Below, piece by piece: positions 36,522 through 45,238 of a DNA stretch of 64,000 nt. Within the stretch, counting starts at the first letter, position 1, and every line of letters starts with the position of its first letter. Source of the DNA: Clostridiales bacterium Firm_16 (GTDB lineage Bacteria; Bacillota; Clostridia; Saccharofermentanales; Saccharofermentanaceae); the NCBI GenBank assembly GCA_001604185.1, contig LVAV01000032.1, positions 186,001 to 250,000 of the forward strand, read 5' to 3'. The notes below the pieces were generated by a model. That model was not told where the DNA came from, searched no databases, and was given only the letters and a program-made list of their open reading frames with translations. Position numbers and translations under genes: made by a program.

Positions 36522-37919
36522 TTATGCCTTTGGACGGGCGATTTTCTTATAGGTCTCGCCACCGCAGGCTTCGAAAAGTTTGACCATTTCTTCGTCACTG
36601 ATAACAGTAACACGGCCGCCCTCGTACTGCTCATCGATCCATTCTTTCATCTTGGCGATGAAAGGATCTTTCTTGCTGACCACACTCTCCCCGGCCAGGC
36701 GATAGTAGTTATTGATCCAGCAGGCAATACCGGCCAGTCCGGAAACGTTGCTGACGGCAACAAGCGGCGGACGATCCAGAAGTGCTTCCGTATCGAAAAT
36801 GTTATAGATCTCCGGATCCTTCAGAAGACCGTCTGCATGGATACCGGCCTTGGTAACATTGAAGTTCTTGCCGACGAAAGGCGTCATCGGCGGAAGTTCA
36901 TAATTGGTCTCGCGTGAAATATAGTCTGCAATCTCTGTGATGACACGGGAATCCATACCATCCAGAGTACCCTTAAGCTGAGCATATTCGAAAACCATAG
37001 CCTCCAGCGGAACATTACCGGTTCTCTCACCGATACCGAGAAGCGAACAGTTTACGGCCTGAGCGCCGTACAGCCATGCTGTCGAAGCATTGACCACGCC
37101 CTTATAGAAATCGTTATGACCGTGCCACTCCAGCATCTCAGACGGTACACCGGCGTAGTGCTGCAGACCATAGATGATACCGGATACAGAACGCGGCAGG
37201 GCAACACCCGGGAAAGGAACACCATAACCCATAGTATCGCAGGCACGGATCTTTACCGGGATCCCGCTCTCATCGGACAGGCGCATCAGCGCGGTTGCGA
37301 AAGGCACGACAAATCCGTAGAAATCCGCACGTGTAATGTCCTCGAAGTGGCAGCGCGGACGAAGTCCGGCATCGATGGCATCGGTAACGATACCGATATA
37401 CTTATCCAGAGCCTGTTTACGTGTCAGGCCCATCTTGTTGAAAATATGGTAATCTGAGCAGCTTACCAGGATACCGGTCTCCTTGATACCGATATTACGA
37501 ACCAGTGCGAAATCGGACTTGGTTGCACGGATCCAGGTCGTGATCTCCGGGAACTTATATCCCAGTGCCATACACTGCTCCAGTGCCTGGCGGTCTTTCT
37601 CTGAATATACGAAAAACTCTGTCTGGCGGATGATCCCCTTAGGGCCTCCGAGGCGGTGCAGCATTTTATAGATCTCCACCATCTGCTCGGTGGTATACGG
37701 CGCACGGGACTGCTGACCGTCACGGAAAGTGGTATCCGTAATGAAGATCTGCTCCGGCATGTTCATCGGAACTTTTCTATAGTTATAGGCAATTTTCGGA
37801 ACTTCGGCATAGGGGAACATCTCACGGAACAGTTCCGGCTTCTCCACATCCTGCAATGCATACTGATACGGATCTTGCTCGAGAAGATTGCTCTTATCAC
37901 TCAGCGCTATATTTTTCAT
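36522..37919 (-). CDS. DRE-TIM metallolyase, Re-citrate synthase / isopropylmalate synthase-like
   Basis: A 465-residue enzyme of the HMGL-like family that condenses acetyl-CoA with a 2-oxo acid. The metal and substrate motif is TDTTFRDGQQ (D62, R66, D67), the conserved metal-binding HGHND is in EMLEWHGHNDFYKG, and NCSLLGIGERTGNVPLEAM and KAGIHADG complete the catalytic barrel. It lacks the C-terminal leucine-regulatory (LeuA dimer) domain. A long N-terminal extension of 55 residues and the form of the motifs fit the group that includes clostridial Re-citrate synthase, so oxaloacetate is a possible substrate; that is inference. No leuB/leuC/leuD is adjacent. The ATG follows AGGAGG. Confidence 0.75.
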   Translation of the reverse strand: MKNIALSDKSNLLEQDPYQYALQDVEKPELFREMFPYAEVPKIAYNYRKVPMNMPEQIFITDTTFRDGQQSRAPYTTEQMVEIYKMLHRLGGPKGIIRQTEFFVYSEKDRQALEQCMALGYKFPEITTWIRATKSDFALVRNIGIKETGILVSCSDYHIFNKMGLTRKQALDKYIGIVTDAIDAGLRPRCHFEDITRADFYGFVVPFATALMRLSDESGIPVKIRACDTMGYGVPFPGVALPRSVSGIIYGLQHYAGVPSEMLEWHGHNDFYKGVVNASTAWLYGAQAVNCSLLGIGERTGNVPLEAMVFEYAQLKGTLDGMDSRVITEIADYISRETNYELPPMTPFVGKNFNVTKAGIHADGLLKDPEIYNIFDTEALLDRPPLVAVSNVSGLAGIACWINNYYRLAGESVVSKKDPFIAKMKEWIDEQYEGGRVTVISDEEMVKLFEACGGETYKKIARPKA

Positions 37920-37963
37920 GTTTCGTTCCTCCTACTTGCAAAAATGCACATGCGTACCTATAT

Positions 37964-38008
37964 AGTAAAATCGTTTCAAACGCGCTTGTCAACGTCCGAA
38001 ACGATTTT
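37964..38008 (-). promoter_or_regulatory. Inverted repeat: terminator of the M48 gene and/or promoter-operator of the citrate-synthase-like gene
   Basis: An 11-bp perfect inverted repeat (37967-37977 and 37998-38008, 20-base spacer) has T residues on the minus side, like a terminator for the gene ending at 38071. Its loop contains TTGACA on the minus strand (37992-37987), with TTTACT 17 bases and TACTAT 19 bases downstream, so it also looks like a promoter for the gene starting at 37919. Confidence 0.5.
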
Positions 38009-38070
38009 TCTACTTTTTCATTTGCTCTTTTGATTTTTGCAAGATGTTTTTGTTTAAATTGCACGCAGAC

Positions 38071-38964
38071 TTAGAAGAACAGTCTTCCGCTGCCATGATC
38101 CTTCAGCAGTGCCTGGATACGTTTCGGCATGATCGGATGGGAGCTCAGAAGGTTATAGATAAATATGAAGAAGCCGCGTGTCTCGTGGCAATGTTTCACG
38201 TAGTCTTCTACATCCACCTTCTTATAAAGGTGCTTACCTACCACCAGTGCCAGCATCGGTTCCACGCCACTGACACCCGTAAGATGCTGGGCCACACGAT
38301 CACAGCTGTATTCTCTGGCACGGGACAGCGCCTGACCGATGATCGGAACGTAGTTGGCGAAAAGAATGCTGATCTGATACAGGAATGTCGCATGGCGGAG
38401 ACGGATATGAGTCATCTCGTGTCCGATAATGAACTTGATGCTCTCCAGATCGTGGTGTTCCAGATAGGCCACTTCGAATAGATCCGTCAAAAGAACGATA
38501 TACTGGCGACGAAGGATAAATGTCGCAAAAGCATTCATAAGACCATTCTCCTGGGTCAGATATACCTTCGGGGTCTTCTTCATGCCGAGGCGCTTACTAT
38601 AGTCCTCGATCACCTGATAGATCTCCGGGAAGTTCTTTTCCGTAATACGGATCGCATTGGCACGATACTGGGCGTAGTACAAGTATACAGACATAATGAG
38701 CGTCAGAGGCAGAAGTGCTATGACGAACAGATACGTCAGCGGTGATACCGCACCGTCTACATTGGTTCCTGTGATCATCTCGGCGACCCTCTCCCCGCCT
38801 TCTCCGGCCAAAGGACCCACTTCATAGAAAAAAGCGATCAGGCTGAAGACTATCAGCAGTACGACGAAAGCAATGTTGATAACGACCATCGTCACGTACA
38901 GCGGTTTTTCCGCGCGATGACGGAAGGAACGTATCTCTTGTTCTGTAAAAGGTTGTATATCCAT
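38071..38964 (-). CDS. M48 family membrane metallopeptidase
   Basis: A 297-residue membrane protease of the HtpX/Ste24-like M48 family. Two hydrophobic segments (about residues 22-47 and 74-97) precede the catalytic domain. The zinc site HEMTH has H182, E183 and H186; the third ligand is E218 in SRAREYSCDR. The C-terminal SSHPIMPKRIQALL matches the family end (SxHPxxxxRI). Such proteases act in membrane protein quality control. The ATG follows GAGG by about ten bases. It appears monocistronic, with a putative terminator at 37967-38008. Confidence 0.87.
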   Translation of the reverse strand: MDIQPFTEQEIRSFRHRAEKPLYVTMVVINIAFVVLLIVFSLIAFFYEVGPLAGEGGERVAEMITGTNVDGAVSPLTYLFVIALLPLTLIMSVYLYYAQYRANAIRITEKNFPEIYQVIEDYSKRLGMKKTPKVYLTQENGLMNAFATFILRRQYIVLLTDLFEVAYLEHHDLESIKFIIGHEMTHIRLRHATFLYQISILFANYVPIIGQALSRAREYSCDRVAQHLTGVSGVEPMLALVVGKHLYKKVDVEDYVKHCHETRGFFIFIYNLLSSHPIMPKRIQALLKDHGSGRLFF

Positions 38965-39077
38965 AGTTCTTGCACCTCATTTATCAGATTAAAGTTACCA
39001 CATTACTACTTTTTCTTCAATCAGAGCAGGTAGCTCTATCGGTGGGGAAACGATAAGATTTGACGGGATATCCTGAC

Positions 39078-39106
39078 TTGAATTTTATATATCCTCTATT
39101 TATACT
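39078..39106 (+). promoter_or_regulatory. Promoter of the membrane protein-nadE-methyltransferase operon
   Basis: TTGAAT (39078-39083) and TATACT (39101-39106) are spaced 17 bases apart; a leader of about 100 bases follows. Confidence 0.7.
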
Positions 39107-39211
39107 GAATACGTTTTATCCGTGAAAGCGGGCTCTGACACGGAAGCATGCGTGGATTTCTCTACTTTTAGAAGAAGGAATAGGAACGAGACAACAAGGA
39201 GAGGCGGATTT

Positions 39212-40441
39212 ATGAGTTCTATAGTAAAAAAGGTTAAGATGTACAATCTCAGAAGCAGGGTGATCATCGGACTGGTGATTATTGCCCTTTCATTTCTGAT
39301 CTTGTTCGCGTTGCTGCCAAAGACCACTTCCTACCTGACGGCATCGAAGAATGTATTCGCACAGCCATACACCACTTTAAAAAATGAGAAGTTCTATCGT
39401 GGCAAGACCAAGTGCATCATTGACTGGTATGCAGACAACGATAAAGGACGTTTCTATCTGGCTCCGATGGAGGATGCCAATGGCAGTTCCGGCTTTCTGA
39501 GCGTCTATGTACCCAAGAAGTACTACGAAGAAGTCGAGAATATCGCGGACCAGACCTGGGACTATATGGAGACCGGTGACACATCCAAGCTGGTAAAGGA
39601 GTTCACCTGCCGCGGCTACATCACGGACCTTTCCGGTACGGCCAGATCCTATCTGGAGCAGTATCTTCGTCAGGCAGATACCACCGGGAACTCTCTGGAT
39701 CGAGTCAGTGACAAGATTTTCGTCGTCGTGCCTTTCACAGATATTCTGAGCGGCGACTCGGTCGTGTACATCTTACTTATGATTTTATTCACCGGTGTAG
39801 GTATCTACATGATCTTCTCCGGCCTCACAGGCTTAGGTATAAAGAAGTTCAAGCAGAAACTTTCCTCAAAGGGAATAACGGCAGATCAGCTGGATGCGGA
39901 TATGGTAAACAGTTCCAAAGTCGGTACGCTCTATATCGGAGACAATTACTTAGTCGAATGCAGCTTGAATCCGACTTTCCATGTTCTCTCGGATATTGTC
40001 TGGTATTATCCGGAGAAGACCAATGCCGGCTCCAACCAGACGAAGTACTACGCAACCGCATATACACGGAATCACGAGAAGCTTCTCTTCCCGGCCAAGA
40101 CCGAATCCGATTCTCTGCTCCTGTGCCAAAAGATCCGGGACAAGCAGCCTCGAGCCCTGTATGGATATGTCATCGAGAATTCTACACTGTACTACTCGCA
40201 TTTCGACGAACTGCTGAAGATCGTCTACGATCCGAATTACGGTGCAGATTCTGAAGCACCGGCAGCTGAAACTCAGCCGAGCCAGCCGGACGTTGCTGAG
40301 CAGCAGCCGGCCGCACTGCAAAATGACTCTTCCTGGATGAATGATCCGGAGTATACTTTAAATGCTGATGCAGTCCCAATGGAGAACGTTTTCAAACCAA
40401 TGAATGATCCTAACGGATCCGAAAGGAGCGATGATTTATGA
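39212..40441 (+). CDS. Membrane protein of unknown function with two membrane segments
   Basis: A 409-residue protein I do not recognise. Membrane segments lie near residues 18-38 and 185-207, enclosing an extracytoplasmic domain of about 145 residues (WYADNDKGRFYLAPMEDANG). The second half (about residues 215-345) should be cytoplasmic, with a repeated theme of YIGDNYLVECSLNPTF and LLFPAKTESDSLLLCQKI, and the tail is Pro/Gln/Ala-rich and acidic. The ATG at 39212 follows AAGGAGAGGCGG; a longer frame reaches 39122 by a GTG without a ribosome site. Its stop overlaps the nadE ATG (ATGA), so it is co-translated with nadE. No function should be inferred from that alone. Confidence 0.7.
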   Translation: MSSIVKKVKMYNLRSRVIIGLVIIALSFLILFALLPKTTSYLTASKNVFAQPYTTLKNEKFYRGKTKCIIDWYADNDKGRFYLAPMEDANGSSGFLSVYVPKKYYEEVENIADQTWDYMETGDTSKLVKEFTCRGYITDLSGTARSYLEQYLRQADTTGNSLDRVSDKIFVVVPFTDILSGDSVVYILLMILFTGVGIYMIFSGLTGLGIKKFKQKLSSKGITADQLDADMVNSSKVGTLYIGDNYLVECSLNPTFHVLSDIVWYYPEKTNAGSNQTKYYATAYTRNHEKLLFPAKTESDSLLLCQKIRDKQPRALYGYVIENSTLYYSHFDELLKIVYDPNYGADSEAPAAETQPSQPDVAEQQPAALQNDSSWMNDPEYTLNADAVPMENVFKPMNDPNGSERSDDL

Positions 40442-42363
40442 AAGACGGATTCTTACGTGTAGGCGCAGCTACTCCCAAGCTTCGGGTAGCGGACATTGAT
40501 TTTAACGCAGAACAGATTATCTCCTGCGTGAACAATGCAGACAAGGATTGCGCACTTCTGGTATTCCCGGAGCTCTGTGTTACAGGATGTACCTGTGGAG
40601 ATCTTTTCCGCCAGGATGCTTTCATTGACAAAGCCTGGGCGGCCCTTTACCAGATCGCTGAGGAGACATCTTCCTCGAATACCGTCTTTATCATCGGTCT
40701 TCCGGCTTTCATGGAAGGCAAACTCGTCAACCTGGCTGTGGTCCTTCACGAAGGCACGATCCTGGGCTGTAATGTAAAACTTACCTTGAATGAAGCCGAA
40801 TCCCGCTACTTCTCTCCTTATGAGACCAGCGGTTCTTTCTACGATGAATACTTCGATGAAGAGATTCCCTTCGGCCAGCCTCTTTATTTCTGCGAGAACG
40901 ACCTGTTCTCCTTCGCCGTGATCTTCGACGAAGATCTGCACGCGCCCATCTCGGACGATGTAGATGCTGCCCTGGCCGGATGCCACATCATCGCGACCCT
41001 CTCTTCCCGCCCGTATATCGTAGGCATGGAACAGAAGACCGCCCAGCTGCTCTCCGCTTCGAGCAGAAAGCTGCACGCGGCCTATATCTTCGCCAACGCA
41101 GGTGTCGGCGAATCCACTACAGACCTTGTCTTCGCAGGCATGGATATGATCTATGAAAATGGTAAAGAACTGGCACGTAGCAAGGCCTTCTCTTCTGAGG
41201 CGGTCTACTCCGATATCGATCTAAAATTTCTCTACGCCGAGCGCACACGTGACGATGCCTGGAGAACGGATTTTGCCAACAGCACAGTGGATGCGGATAT
41301 CGACTTTGTCAGCTTCGAGATGGATCTGAACGAAGATCTTTCCCTGATCCGCAAGGTTCCGAAGAATCCTTTCATTCCAGAGGACTCGAAGGAGATCAGT
41401 TCACGTTGCGAGCAGATCCTGAATCTGCAGGCTATGGCACTGGTGACACGAATGAATCACATCGGCAGTAAGAAGGTCATCCTGGGTCTGTCCGGTGGTC
41501 TGGACTCCACCCTCGCCTTCCTGGTCAGCGCCCGTGCATTTGACATCATGGGTCTTCCCAAGAGCGATATCCATGCAATTACCATGCCGTGCTTCGGTAC
41601 CACATCCCGTACCAAGAACAACTCCATCGAGCTGGCCAAGGCTTATGGTGCACGGATCGATGAGATTTCCATCAAGGACAGCGTGACACAGCATTTCAAA
41701 GACATCGGCCACGATTTGGACAACCACAATGTGGCTTTCGAGAATGCCCAGGCCAGAGAGCGCACCCAGCTTCTCATGGACCTCGGCAATGACGAAGGTG
41801 CACTGGTAGTCGGTACCGGCGACCTCAGCGAACTGGCTCTCGGATGGGCTACCTATAATGGTGACCATATGTCCATGTATGCCGTGAACAGTTCTGTTCC
41901 GAAGACTCTGATCCGTCACATCGTAGCTTATGAAGCCGAACGCGTGAAGGAATCCCAGCCGGCCCTTTCCGAAGTCCTGCTGGACATCCTGGCCACCCCG
42001 GTATCTCCGGAGCTTCTGCCTCCGACAGAAGACGGCACGATCTCCCAGAAGACAGAAGATCTCGTAGGACCTTATGAGCTTCACGACTTCTTCCTCTATT
42101 ACTTCGTACGTCTAGGTTTCGCACCTTCGAAGATCTACCGTCTTGCGAAGATCGCTTTCGCCGGCGAATATGACGACGCGACGATCTATAAATGGGAGGA
42201 AACTTTCCTGCGTCGCTTCATCACACAGCAGTTCAAGCGTTCCTGCATGCCGGACGGACCGAAGGTCGGTTCTGTGGATCTGTCCCCTCGTGGCGATCTG
42301 CGTATGCCTTCCGATGCTGCATACAAGGTTTGGCTGGAAGAATTAAAAACGGTGCTGGAGTAA
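40438..42363 (+). CDS. nadE: NAD+ synthase, glutaminase-domain type with altered active site
   Basis: A 641-residue NAD+ synthetase that amidates nicotinic acid adenine dinucleotide. The C-terminal ATP-pyrophosphatase domain is intact: LGLSGGLDSTLAF, VVGTGDLSELALGWATYNGDHMS (in two parts) and NSSVPKTLIRHIV. The N-terminal nitrilase-like glutaminase domain keeps E45 (FPELCVTG) and K114, but the nucleophile position, normally Cys in V-E-I-C-E-D, reads V-I-F-D164-E-D-L-H. The flanking AALAGC block aligns without gaps to the mycobacterial type as I recall it, so the site is not misplaced; C152 is 12 residues away. The enzyme may therefore use free ammonia. The ATG overlaps the upstream stop. Confidence 0.9.
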   Translation: MKDGFLRVGAATPKLRVADIDFNAEQIISCVNNADKDCALLVFPELCVTGCTCGDLFRQDAFIDKAWAALYQIAEETSSSNTVFIIGLPAFMEGKLVNLAVVLHEGTILGCNVKLTLNEAESRYFSPYETSGSFYDEYFDEEIPFGQPLYFCENDLFSFAVIFDEDLHAPISDDVDAALAGCHIIATLSSRPYIVGMEQKTAQLLSASSRKLHAAYIFANAGVGESTTDLVFAGMDMIYENGKELARSKAFSSEAVYSDIDLKFLYAERTRDDAWRTDFANSTVDADIDFVSFEMDLNEDLSLIRKVPKNPFIPEDSKEISSRCEQILNLQAMALVTRMNHIGSKKVILGLSGGLDSTLAFLVSARAFDIMGLPKSDIHAITMPCFGTTSRTKNNSIELAKAYGARIDEISIKDSVTQHFKDIGHDLDNHNVAFENAQARERTQLLMDLGNDEGALVVGTGDLSELALGWATYNGDHMSMYAVNSSVPKTLIRHIVAYEAERVKESQPALSEVLLDILATPVSPELLPPTEDGTISQKTEDLVGPYELHDFFLYYFVRLGFAPSKIYRLAKIAFAGEYDDATIYKWEETFLRRFITQQFKRSCMPDGPKVGSVDLSPRGDLRMPSDAAYKVWLEELKTVLE

Positions 42364-42370
42364 TCACTAC

Positions 42371-43636
42371 ATGAAACAAGAAAGAGCTTTTGCCAAAGCA
42401 GTTGTGACCGAGAAAGCGGAGGCCGCCGTTAAGCGTGGGCATCCTTGGGTCTACGATACCGAGATCACGGAGTTTGCCGGAGAGAAAGTAAAGGACGGCA
42501 TCTTCGGTGCGTCTGCGGACCAGGTCGAGAATGGTGCCCTTACGGATGTTTTCTCTTCCAAAGGACGTTATCTGGGAACCGGCTTTCTCAGTAAGAACAG
42601 TAAGATCCGCGTCCGGATCCTCTCGGACAATGCCAACGAGACCTTCGGGCCGGCATTCTGGCAGCGCCGGGTAAAGTACGCCCTCGATATGCGTCGCACG
42701 GTCATGCAGGATGATTATGCCTGCTGCCGTCTGATCTTCGGCGAGGCGGACGGTATCCCGGGACTGACCGTGGACAGGTACGAAGACATTCTTTCTACGG
42801 AAGTGCTGTCCTATGGCACCGAGCAGGTCAAGGACATCATCTACCGCGCTTTGGTGGAAGAACTGAAGAAAGACGGTGTCACCGTCCGTGGTATCTATGA
42901 AAGAAACGAAGCCCTTCTTCGCGAGAAAGAAGGGCTCCCCATTGAGAAGGATTGGTACAAAGGGGATTTCACAGGCATTCCTGATTCCTCCCTGGTGCAC
43001 ATATGTGAGAACGGTATCCACTATACCGTCGATGTCGAAAACGGTCAGAAGACCGGTTTCTTTCTCGACCAGAAGTATAACCGTCTGGCCGTCAGTAAGC
43101 TTGCCCGTGGCATGAAGGTCCTGGACTGCTTCACGCATACCGGATCTTTCGCCATGAATGCGGCTCGTGGCGGTGCCGCACATGTTACCGCCGTAGATGT
43201 TTCCCAGCTGGCCGTCGACACCGCAGAAGAAAATGCGAAGATCAACGGTCTTTCCGACAGAATGGATTTCATCTGTGCGGATGTGTTCGAACTTCTTCCG
43301 AAACTGGAAGCGGAACACGCGGATTATAACTTTATCATTCTCGATCCGCCGGCCTTTACCAAAAGCCGCAAGACCACCGAGAATGCCAAGCGCGGCTATA
43401 AAGAGATCAACTACCGCGCCATGAAGATGCTGCCTCGTGGCGGATATCTGGCGACCTGTTCCTGCTCTCACTTTATGCCGAACGAACTGTTCCGCAAGAT
43501 GCTTCTGGAAGCAGCCAGAGACGCCGGTGTTACACTCCGTCTCATCGAGGAACGGCGGGCCGCGCCGGATCATCCGGTGGCCATGTCGATACCTGAGACA
43601 GACTATCTGAAGTTCTATTTACTGCAGATCGTATAA
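42371..43636 (+). CDS. Class I rRNA methyltransferase, RlmI-like
   Basis: A 421-residue SAM-dependent RNA methyltransferase. A PUA-like N-terminal domain (KRGHPWVYDTEI ... GRYLGTGFLSKNSKIRVRIL) is followed by a linker with IFGEADGIPGLTVDRY and the Rossmann domain: GQKTGFFLDQKYNR, VLDCFTHTGSFAMNAARGG, DVSQLAVDTAEEN and the catalytic ILDPPAFTKSR. The closing motif ATCSCSHFM has the usual cysteine. This is the RlmI/YwbD layout, which makes m5C in 23S rRNA; the target is inferred from family. It follows nadE by seven bases and ends the operon, with a terminator at 43645-43669. Confidence 0.88.
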   Translation: MKQERAFAKAVVTEKAEAAVKRGHPWVYDTEITEFAGEKVKDGIFGASADQVENGALTDVFSSKGRYLGTGFLSKNSKIRVRILSDNANETFGPAFWQRRVKYALDMRRTVMQDDYACCRLIFGEADGIPGLTVDRYEDILSTEVLSYGTEQVKDIIYRALVEELKKDGVTVRGIYERNEALLREKEGLPIEKDWYKGDFTGIPDSSLVHICENGIHYTVDVENGQKTGFFLDQKYNRLAVSKLARGMKVLDCFTHTGSFAMNAARGGAAHVTAVDVSQLAVDTAEENAKINGLSDRMDFICADVFELLPKLEAEHADYNFIILDPPAFTKSRKTTENAKRGYKEINYRAMKMLPRGGYLATCSCSHFMPNELFRKMLLEAARDAGVTLRLIEERRAAPDHPVAMSIPETDYLKFYLLQIV

Positions 43637-43644
43637 GTTCTTTT

Positions 43645-43669
43645 CCCGTCGAAAACCGGCGGGATTTTT
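43645..43669 (+). terminator. Terminator of the nadE operon
   Basis: A 7-bp stem with one G-T pair (43645-43651 with 43657-43663, loop AAAAC) is followed by five T residues. Confidence 0.85.
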
Positions 43670-43700
43670 AATTTCGGAAAAGAACTGTCGCAGATGCGGA

Positions 43701-45104
43701 TCAACTCATCAGCGCCTTGATGCAACAGTTATTCGGCGGACACTCCAGAGTCAATTCCTCTACCAGAGACGGATCGGTAAGATCCCGCCACTGCCCGTTC
43801 AGAAGCAGGAAGGACTGGCCTTCTTCACTTGAGGTAATGTATTCTATGGAACTGACTTTCTCTGCTTCTTTTAGTTTCGCCGGATCCACACCTTCCACCG
43901 GAGCGGCACCGTAATAGGTGATCACGATGGAGAAATCCTCCACATCCAGAGGCGTATCCAGTTCGATCACATAGTATCCCTCGTAGTCGAAAGTACAATC
44001 TTTTCTGGCGTACTCCTCTTTCATCTCAGCATCCCGGATCGAGATGACGCATCTTGTATTGTCGCATAAACCGAAATTGTGCTGTGTGAGGGACGGTTCA
44101 ACACCAATATAGGTTCCCACTGCTGCCAGTTGTCCTTTATGGTGAAATACATTTGCGACACAAGTCTCATTACCGGTCTTGATACCCATTGCAGAACCAC
44201 CATCGTAATGCAATACTTCCTTATACTTATCAGACACAGAGATCGTCGTAGCGAAACGAATGGCAGAATAATAAGAGACCCAGTAGTACCCACCGTTTCC
44301 GGCTTTCTCTCCGGCGCTGTCTTTCAGAAGCCATGCACCGTCCCCCTTTGGCGGTGTCCTTCCGTATTCCGCTCCGAAATAATCCTTCGGGAAGTTATCG
44401 TCCCAACCCACAACGATGGCCGCATGCCCGAAATACCCGTCCGGATAAACAGGCTGTTCTTCGGAAGCGAATTTATCGTCGTATATAGTAAAGTAGCCAT
44501 GGGTCTGCACATAGCCGGTAGCAGCATTCAACAAGGCAATAACGCCACCCTCGGTACGGATAAGATTCTTGATCTCATCGCGGCTTGCCAGATCGTAGGA
44601 ATAATCCATATCGGCGCCGAACTTATCCTGGGCCGTACCCGGCCGCGATTCGAATAGGACAGGACTTTTCACTACGGTATATCCGTTACAGCCGTTCGAT
44701 AATGACCAGATTGCAAGGACCGGATCTCCACCGACATTATTCTCCTGACCGGCGTTGACCACGCGCATTCCTTCCGTCTTGTCCGGACTGTAGTGCGTTT
44801 TCACGATATCATCAACTGTGATGGAAATGTCTTTTCCGTTCTTGATCTGGTAACTGGTACGGATCGCGTCCACCATCGACTGCGCCCAGCAATTACCTTG
44901 CGCGCCTTGGTTCCGGACTTCTGTCTTGATCCCGTTATCCAACTGGGAATAGTAACCCTTCTTCCCGTGGACATACTCGCCCTTCTTACCTAAATCACAT
45001 CCATAGATCCCCAAACTCATGGAAGCACATACGGCAATGATCCCCGTCTTTTTCAGTCCCCATCTGAAACGGCGGGCGCGATTTGTTCTGTCTTCTCCCC
45101 GCAT
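43701..45104 (-). CDS. Papain-like (C1) cysteine peptidase, exported, probably lipid-anchored
   Basis: A 467-residue exported protein. A basic start and hydrophobic segment lead to I-Y-G-C36, an imperfect lipobox. The papain fold shows the catalytic Cys in VRNQGAQGNCWAQS (C72) and His in FGHAAIVVGWDDNF (H227). The third catalytic position, usually Asn in V-K-N-S-W, reads L-L-K-D262-S-A. A C-terminal beta-rich region follows (VISIRDAEMKEEY ... FSIVITYYG), as in clostridial C1 peptidases with a lectin-like or adhesion domain. It probably acts on extracellular protein or peptide. The ATG at 45104 follows GGGGGAG. It converges with the nadE operon. Confidence 0.82.
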   Translation of the reverse strand: MRGEDRTNRARRFRWGLKKTGIIAVCASMSLGIYGCDLGKKGEYVHGKKGYYSQLDNGIKTEVRNQGAQGNCWAQSMVDAIRTSYQIKNGKDISITVDDIVKTHYSPDKTEGMRVVNAGQENNVGGDPVLAIWSLSNGCNGYTVVKSPVLFESRPGTAQDKFGADMDYSYDLASRDEIKNLIRTEGGVIALLNAATGYVQTHGYFTIYDDKFASEEQPVYPDGYFGHAAIVVGWDDNFPKDYFGAEYGRTPPKGDGAWLLKDSAGEKAGNGGYYWVSYYSAIRFATTISVSDKYKEVLHYDGGSAMGIKTGNETCVANVFHHKGQLAAVGTYIGVEPSLTQHNFGLCDNTRCVISIRDAEMKEEYARKDCTFDYEGYYVIELDTPLDVEDFSIVITYYGAAPVEGVDPAKLKEAEKVSSIEYITSSEEGQSFLLLNGQWRDLTDPSLVEELTLECPPNNCCIKALMS

Positions 45105-45238
45105 AATATGTCTCCCCCATTCGCGTACTTTTCGGTTGCTGTACGCGTCTGTAATTTAAGCATACAGGAATCACCCGAGAGGGAAAACCCGAGAAAATTG
45201 AAGAAAAACAGGGATGAATTCAAAAAGCCACCGCTTCG

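Noticed and set aside
40891-40893. Cys152 of the NAD synthase as a replacement nucleophile
   Set aside because: It is 12 residues before the motif position and aligns with the strand before it; the flanking blocks align without gaps with Asp at the nucleophile site.
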